From: Methylobacterium sp. DB0501
GTDB lineage: Bacteria > Pseudomonadota > Alphaproteobacteria > Rhizobiales > Beijerinckiaceae
Direction of reading: 5' to 3'
Assembly: GCF_011043735.1 (NCBI RefSeq)
Contig: NZ_JAAKGV010000006.1
Span: forward strand, 62,001-126,000
DNA: 64,000 nt
The notes below the pieces were generated by a model. It was given only the letters and a program-made list of their open reading frames with translations. It ran no database searches and was not told the DNA's origin. This document shows positions 59,929-64,000 of this stretch, piece after piece (within the stretch, counting starts at the first letter, position 1; the number at the start of each line of letters is the position of its first letter). The translations under genes were made by a program, and so were the position numbers.

Positions 59929-61716
59929 TTACCGGACCTGGTCCAGGAGCTCGGCGCCCTGGACCACCACGCGGGTACCGGGCTGGAGGCCGGCCTCGAC
60001 CAGCACCCGCGTGCCGTCGAGGGGCGCGACCCGCACGGGCTTCGCCTCGTAGCGTTCGGCGGCCGTGTGGGCGTAGACCACGTCCTGGCCGTTGGCGGTG
60101 CGCACCACGCTCGCCCGCGGCAGGGCGAGGCCGCTCTGCTCGGCATCGGTGGCGGCGAGCACGGTGACGAACTGGCCGACCCGCAGCCCCCCGGATCCGC
60201 CCTGGATCGCGAACTGGACCGGAATCGCCTGGTTGCGGTCGGCGAGGCCGGCGCCCTGGTAGGCGAGAGGCAGGCTGCGCCCGTCGGCGAGGCGCGCGGT
60301 GGCGTCGGCGGCCGGCGTCAGGACATCGAAGCTCAGGGCCTCGACCCAGAGCTTTCCCGGATCGACGATCTGGAACACCATCTGGCCGGGGGCGGCCATC
60401 TGGCCGGCGATGGCGGCGGCCTCGGCGATGACGCCGCCGACGGGGGCGGTCAGCACCTCGGGCTCCTGGCGGATACGGTCGAGGGCGGTGCGGCGGTCCT
60501 TGAGGCCCTTCAGCTCGTCCTGCGCCTCGTCGAGCTGCACCTGCGAGACCGCGCCGCTGGGGCTGAGCTTCTGGTAGCGGTCGACCCGGCGCTGCACGAT
60601 GGCGATCTGCTGGTCGAGCTCGCCCTGGCGCTGGCGCATGTCCGACAGGTCCACCCGCTGCACCGGCGGCGCGACCAGCGCCAGCACCTCACCGGCCCGG
60701 ACCTTCGTGCCGAGGCGCGGGAAGGCGCCCGAGGGCGGCGGCGCCAGGCGCCCGCCGACGGAGGATTGCACCACGCCGCTGGCATTCGGGTCCGGGATGA
60801 TGCGCCCCGGCAGCGACACGGTGCGGCGGAAGGCGGCCTCGGCCGCGACCTGCGTGCGCAGGGAGAGCAGGCGCTGGGTGGGTTTCGGCACGAACACCGC
60901 CCCGTCGGCGAGGCGCTGGGCGAGATCCGTGGGCGGGGGCACGAAGGCCGCGCGGGTCTCCGGAGGGTCGCCGTCATGCGCGAAGGCGGTGGCGCCGAGC
61001 ACCAGGGTCGCGGCCAGCACCAGCACGGCGAGGACGGGCGCCCGGCGGCCGGCCCGCATCAGCCCCATGGCGGCCAGCCCCAGCACGAAGCCGCCGGCCG
61101 CGGCGAGGCCGGCGCCGGGGTCCCGCGCGGAGAGCCGCCCGGTCAGGCCCTCGGCGAGCCGGTGCAGCCAGCCCTCGCCCGCATGCCCCGCCTCATGTCC
61201 GGCCCGGGCGGACTCGGCGCCCTTGAGCTCGGCGCCCTTGGGCTCGGCCCCTTTGGGCTCGGCCCCTTTGGGTTCGGCGGCCTTGGGCAGGGCGACCGTC
61301 AGCGGCAGCACGTCCAGGTCGGTGCCGGCCGTCACGGTGACGACGAGGTCGAGGTGATCGTCCTTGGACGCGCGCGTCGCGAGCCAGGGCGCCGGCAGGC
61401 GGTAGCTGCCGTCCGGGCTCGCCTCGGCCCGGGCGGGGCCGTCCGGCGTCTCGACCTCCAGGGTGGCGTCGGTGATCGGCTCGGCCGTAGCGAAGCGGTC
61501 GAGGTAGAGCACCAGCGCATCGCCGCGGGGGATCGCCACCAGCTCGAAGGCGGCGGAGGCCGCCTCGCCCCGCGGGGCGATGGTCTTCGAGACCGGCGGT
61601 TGCGGGGCGCCGTGGTCGTGGCCCTCATGGGCGCGGGCGGGAAGGAACGGCAGCGCCAGCAGGGCGAGCGCCGCGGCCGGCGCACGCGAGGCGGCCGGCA
61701 ACCGGAACGGGGACAT
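59929..61716 (-). CDS. RND periplasmic adaptor with an N-terminal His-rich extension
   Basis: The 595-residue protein is longer than usual CusB/CzcB adaptors. Residues 1-28 are a signal peptide followed by HEGHDHG and a beta domain (about 45-140). Then come PKGAE repeats (about 147-170), a hydrophobic segment (near 205-222) and a second signal-like segment ([22 protein letters not shown] near 230-252). A complete adaptor (barrel-sandwich/lipoyl, coiled coil [26 protein letters not shown], beta-barrel) occupies about 270-595. It looks like a metal-binding membrane module joined to the adaptor. It bridges the pump to an outer-membrane channel, whose gene is not present here. Confidence 0.85.
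   Translation of the reverse strand: MSPFRLPAASRAPAAALALLALPFLPARAHEGHDHGAPQPPVSKTIAPRGEAASAAFELVAIPRGDALVLYLDRFATAEPITDATLEVETPDGPARAEASPDGSYRLPAPWLATRASKDDHLDLVVTVTAGTDLDVLPLTVALPKAAEPKGAEPKGAEPKGAELKGAESARAGHEAGHAGEGWLHRLAEGLTGRLSARDPGAGLAAAGGFVLGLAAMGLMRAGRRAPVLAVLVLAATLVLGATAFAHDGDPPETRAAFVPPPTDLAQRLADGAVFVPKPTQRLLSLRTQVAAEAAFRRTVSLPGRIIPDPNASGVVQSSVGGRLAPPPSGAFPRLGTKVRAGEVLALVAPPVQRVDLSDMRQRQGELDQQIAIVQRRVDRYQKLSPSGAVSQVQLDEAQDELKGLKDRRTALDRIRQEPEVLTAPVGGVIAEAAAIAGQMAAPGQMVFQIVDPGKLWVEALSFDVLTPAADATARLADGRSLPLAYQGAGLADRNQAIPVQFAIQGGSGGLRVGQFVTVLAATDAEQSGLALPRASVVRTANGQDVVYAHTAAERYEAKPVRVAPLDGTRVLVEAGLQPGTRVVVQGAELLDQVR
61218..61277. repeat. Four tandem 15-bp repeats within the adaptor gene
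   Basis: Units such as CGCCCTTGGGCTCGG and CCCCTTTGGGCTCGG repeat four times in tandem, in frame on the minus strand, giving successive PKGAE pentapeptides in the linker between the N-terminal module and the adaptor proper. In-frame copy-number change would alter linker length. Confidence 0.7.
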
Positions 61717-61803
61717 GGGTGAGTGAACCTTCGCGGGCGGACGGCGAGGGGCGCCCGCGGGCGGCCACCCGTCAGGGCGGCGCGCCGATGCGGGACGCGG
61801 GCG

Positions 61804-62238
61804 TCAGGCGAAGGGTCTCGGCGGTCTCGCGGGGGAATCGGGGACGATGCCAGCAGGCACCGCGTCCTCGGCCGCCGCCAGGCGGCGGGCCGGCCGCGGG
61901 CTCGGGAACGCCGCCAGGCCGTCCGGCAGCAGGCCGGGCACGCAGCAGGAGGCGCCCATCAGGCAGCACAGCCCGTTGCAGGACCGGGCGGAGGCGGGTG
62001 CCTCGTCCGGATCGGCGGCGGTCAGGCGCGGGCCTTGCGCGGCGACGCGCGCCTCGGCCAGGGTCGGCCCGGTCACGGCGGGACCGTGCAGGGACGGCGC
62101 GTGGTGGGCGTGACCCTGATGCGCATGCCCTTGATGGGCTTGGGCCGACGACACCCCGGTCACCGACGCGCCGACGCACGCGGCGATCAGCACGATCACC
62201 GCGGCCACGAGGCGCGCGAGGGGACGGGACAGGGTCAT
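61804..62238 (-). CDS. Small His- and Cys-rich exported protein upstream of the metal pump
   Basis: The 144-residue protein has a signal peptide (VAAVIVLIAACVGASVTGVSSAQA), then the His cluster HQGHAHQGHAHHAP directly at the mature N-terminus, and a Cys cluster CNGLCCLMGASCC near residue 87-99. This composition is typical of periplasmic metal-binding proteins but matches no family I recognise. It is the first gene of the leftward unit with adaptor and pump, 87 bases before the adaptor start. Confidence 0.65.
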   Translation of the reverse strand: MTLSRPLARLVAAVIVLIAACVGASVTGVSSAQAHQGHAHQGHAHHAPSLHGPAVTGPTLAEARVAAQGPRLTAADPDEAPASARSCNGLCCLMGASCCVPGLLPDGLAAFPSPRPARRLAAAEDAVPAGIVPDSPARPPRPFA

Positions 62239-62288
62239 GCTCTCAGGGTATCAGATTCGGGCCGCGAGGGAAGCGGGGGCTTCGCGCC

Positions 62289-63029
62289 TCAGCCCGGCCC
62301 GGGCGTCTTGTCCGGGTACCGGCACAGGTCGGCGATCGGGCAGCGCCAGCATTCGGGCTTTCTCGCCTTGCAGACGTAGCGGCCGTGCAGGATCAGCCAG
62401 TGATGGGCGTTGAGGCGGTAGGGCTCGGGCACGATCGCCTCCAGCCCCGCCTGGACCTTGTCGGTGGTGCTGCCGGGCGCCAGGGGCACACGGTTCGAGA
62501 CGCGGAAGATGTGGGTGTCGACGGCGATGGTCGGCTCGCCGAAGGCGACGTTGAGCACCACGCTGGCGGTCTTCTTGCCGACGCCGGGCAGCACCTCCAG
62601 GTGCTCGCGGGCGCGGGGCACCTCGCCGCCATGCTCCTCGATCAGGATGCGCGAGAGCGCAATGACGTTCTTGGCCTTGGTGTTGAACAGCCCGATCGTA
62701 CGGATGTGGTGCCGCACCGTCTCCTCGCCGAGGGCCAGCATCGCCGCCGGGTGGTCGGCCTTGGCGAAGAGCGGCGCGGTGGCGAGGTTGACGCTTCTGT
62801 CGGTCGCCTGGGCCGACAGCACCACCGCGACGAGCAGCGTGTAGGGGTTGCGGTATTCGAGGTCGGAGCGCGGCTCCGGGTTGGCGGCGCTCAGGCGAGC
62901 GAAGATCTCTCGCAGCGTCGCGGCGTCGACCGGCTCCGGGGTCTTCGCACGGGCGGTGAGGGGCTTCACCAATCCCGCCGTGGCAGGTGCGGTGATTTTG
63001 TCGGGGGCGGCCTGCTTCCGGCGAGTCAT
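62289..63029 (-). CDS. nth: Endonuclease III
   Basis: The DNA glycosylase/AP-lyase removes oxidised pyrimidines. The 246-residue protein has the helix-hairpin-helix LPGVGKKTASVVLN with the catalytic Lys near residue 155, VDTHIFRVSNR with the catalytic Asp near 173, and the C-terminal [4Fe-4S] motif CKARKPECWRCPIADLC (C-x6-C-x2-C-x5-C). A 35-residue basic N-terminal extension precedes the core. The ATG at 63029 is 20 bases from the divergent DUF2244 start, so the promoters overlap. Confidence 0.96.
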   Translation of the reverse strand: MTRRKQAAPDKITAPATAGLVKPLTARAKTPEPVDAATLREIFARLSAANPEPRSDLEYRNPYTLLVAVVLSAQATDRSVNLATAPLFAKADHPAAMLALGEETVRHHIRTIGLFNTKAKNVIALSRILIEEHGGEVPRAREHLEVLPGVGKKTASVVLNVAFGEPTIAVDTHIFRVSNRVPLAPGSTTDKVQAGLEAIVPEPYRLNAHHWLILHGRYVCKARKPECWRCPIADLCRYPDKTPGPG

Positions 63030-63049
63030 GCGTGCCTTATATTGGGCGC

Positions 63050-63586
63050 ATGGCGAGCGGCAAGACACCGGACCACGCGACCGAACGGCACCCCTACGGC
63101 CGCGACCCGGACGCGATCGAGCGCCCGGTCTTCTCGGCGACCATCCGGCCGCATTGCTCGCTGTCGCGCCTCGGCTTCCGGGTCGTGATGGCGGCCTGCG
63201 GCGGCGTCGCGCTCGTCACCGGCATCGCCTTCCTGCAGATGGGGATGTGGCCGGTCACCGGCTTCTTCGGCCTCGACATCGCCGCCCTGTGGCTGGCGCT
63301 GACCCTCAACGCCCGCCGCGGCCGCTCCTTCGAGGAGGTGGTGATCAGCCAGATCGAGGTGCTGGTCGCCCGGGTCAGCCACCGCGGCGAGCGGGCCGAG
63401 TGGCGCTTCAACCCGCTCTGGACCCGGCTGCACAAGGTCGAGGACGAGGAATACGGGCTGATGTCGCTGGCCTTCGTGTCGCGCGGGCAGCGGGTGCTCG
63501 TCGCCCGCGACGCCTCGCCGACGGAACGGCAGGTGGTGGCCGACGGGCTGACGCGGGCCTTGGCGGAGGTGAAGAAGGGGTATTAG
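63050..63586 (+). CDS. DUF2244 membrane protein
   Basis: The 178-residue protein has the DUF2244 pattern: IRPHCSLSRLGFRVVMAACGGVALVTGIAFL (TM1, near 32-62), PVTGFFGLDIAALWLALTLNARRG (TM2, near 68-88), and a soluble C-terminal domain (WRFNPLWTRLHKV, VSRGQRVLVARDASPTER). The function is unknown. In alphaproteobacteria it is regularly found divergent from nth, as here. Confidence 0.9.
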   Translation: MASGKTPDHATERHPYGRDPDAIERPVFSATIRPHCSLSRLGFRVVMAACGGVALVTGIAFLQMGMWPVTGFFGLDIAALWLALTLNARRGRSFEEVVISQIEVLVARVSHRGERAEWRFNPLWTRLHKVEDEEYGLMSLAFVSRGQRVLVARDASPTERQVVADGLTRALAEVKKGY

Positions 63587-63600
63587 CGCCTCGTCATGAC

Positions 63601-63783
63601 GCGCTCCCCTTTCCCGGACGACTGAAGCGTCAGCGGAAGGAGATCCGGGATCCGGCACAAGAACTCGCGAAGCGTCCGCCTGTCTGCAACGGTGCGGCAT
63701 GCAGAGCCGCTTTGCGACGCTTCTTCTGCTGGTGCCCGGATCTCCTTCCGCTTCGCCTCAATCGTCCGGGAAAGGGGAGGGCG
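63601..63783. repeat. Long imperfect palindrome overlapping the end of the helicase gene
   Basis: The left arm starting GCGCTCCCCTTTCCCGGACG at 63601, with CGGAAGGAGATCCGGG at 63634-63649, is repeated in inverse orientation on the right: CCCGGATCTCCTTCCG at 63735-63750 and CGTCCGGGAAAGGGGAG near 63763-63779. An inner TCTGCA/TGCAGA hairpin sits near 63681-63706. The right arm encodes the last residues of the helicase on the minus strand. Situated between convergent genes, it is terminator-like or a miniature mobile element. Confidence 0.75.
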
Positions 63784-64000
63784 TTGGGAGGGAGGAGGTG
63801 CGCCGGGGCCCCCCGGCCCGCGTCTTCGCGGGCTGCCGCAACCACTCCGCCAGCTTCGTGAACCGCGGCTTCGCCCCGCCCCGCACCGCGATCGCCACCG
63901 CGCGGGTCTGCGCCACCAGCACCACCAGCCGCTTGCCCCGGGTCACGCCCGTATAGAGCAGGTTGCGGGCCAGCATCGTGTAATGCTGCATGGCCACCGG
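63758..64000 (-). CDS. C-terminal end of a RecD-like/SF1B helicase (partial)
   Basis: About 80 residues are visible, entering from the right edge. AMQHYTMLARNLLYTGVTRGKRLVVLVAQ matches the final helicase motifs (V-VI region, with the TGVTRGKR arginine finger) of RecD/RecD2/TraA-type superfamily 1B helicases. The last residues (SSLPTPSPFPDD) are encoded by the right arm of a palindromic repeat and are probably not conserved. Confidence 0.8.
   Translation of the reverse strand, partial: PVAMQHYTMLARNLLYTGVTRGKRLVVLVAQTRAVAIAVRGGAKPRFTKLAEWLRQPAKTRAGGPRRTSSLPTPSPFPDD

Noticed and set aside
1..64000. CRISPR array, rRNA, tRNA or insertion sequence
   Set aside because: I read both strands for regularly spaced repeats, transposase motifs and obvious RNA genes and found none. 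tRNA absence is by eye only and would need a covariance-model scan.

Overview
The window is about 64 kb of very GC-rich chromosomal DNA. Gene content and protein style fit an alphaproteobacterium of the order Hyphomicrobiales, most likely a Methylobacterium-like organism: DUF3618/holin-like envelope genes, BcsN and BcsS cellulose accessory proteins, DUF2244, GTG/TTG starts and GC-rich intergenic palindromes all point that way. This assignment is inference from content. I saw no rRNA, tRNA, CRISPR array, transposase or phage module. Nearly all sequence is explained by tightly packed genes, and the remaining space is mostly hairpins and small dispersed repeats.

Layout. 0-2.8 kb: a polysaccharide co-polymerase/BY-kinase-like protein with a degenerate ATPase site, then a 55-residue protein. 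3.2-5.6 kb: ClC chloride channel and a ketopantoate reductase-like enzyme. 5.7-9.1 kb: a secreted galactose/glyoxal-oxidase-type copper radical oxidase carrying two carbohydrate-binding modules, preceded by an SCO-type copper chaperone. 9.7-12.4 kb: methyltransferase, RBBP9-like hydrolase and UV-damage endonuclease. 12.6-15.0 kb: four co-oriented envelope-stress-type genes, divergent from trehalose-6-phosphate synthase. 16.9-18.5 kb: TetR regulator, a 65-residue protein and a glutathione peroxidase.

18.7-30.4 kb is a complete assimilatory sulfate locus. cysI, cysJ and an Lrp-type regulator read leftward. cysH-D-N-T-W-A read rightward in a chain of overlapping genes. CysH has the iron-sulfur cysteines of APS reductases, so no APS kinase is needed. 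The striking feature is that cysN is continuous with the periplasmic sulfate-binding protein gene, giving one 805-codon frame with an internal signal-peptide-like segment.

30.6-36.9 kb is a catabolic cassette: GntR/FCD regulator, a lone TRAP solute-binding protein, an acyl-CoA ligase and a ThDP enzyme. It could activate and cleave a 2-hydroxy acid. 37.2-46.6 kb is a cellulose operon (bcsA, bcsB, bcsZ, a TPR protein, bcsN) with bcsS nearby at 47.4 kb. 48.4-56.3 kb continues the polysaccharide theme: a hybrid sensor with a degenerate kinase domain, a Wzy-like polymerase/ligase, a second Wzz-type protein behind a 13-bp tandem repeat array, an acyltransferase and a stand-alone acyl carrier protein. 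56.4-62.2 kb is a heavy-metal RND efflux operon with a His/Cys-rich protein and an unusually long adaptor. The right end holds nth (endonuclease III), a DUF2244 membrane protein, a long palindrome, and the C-terminus of a RecD-like helicase running off the edge.

Physiologically the window combines extracellular polysaccharide synthesis and modification (cellulose, a second exopolysaccharide, a secreted copper oxidase), sulfur assimilation, metal and osmotic stress handling, and DNA repair.
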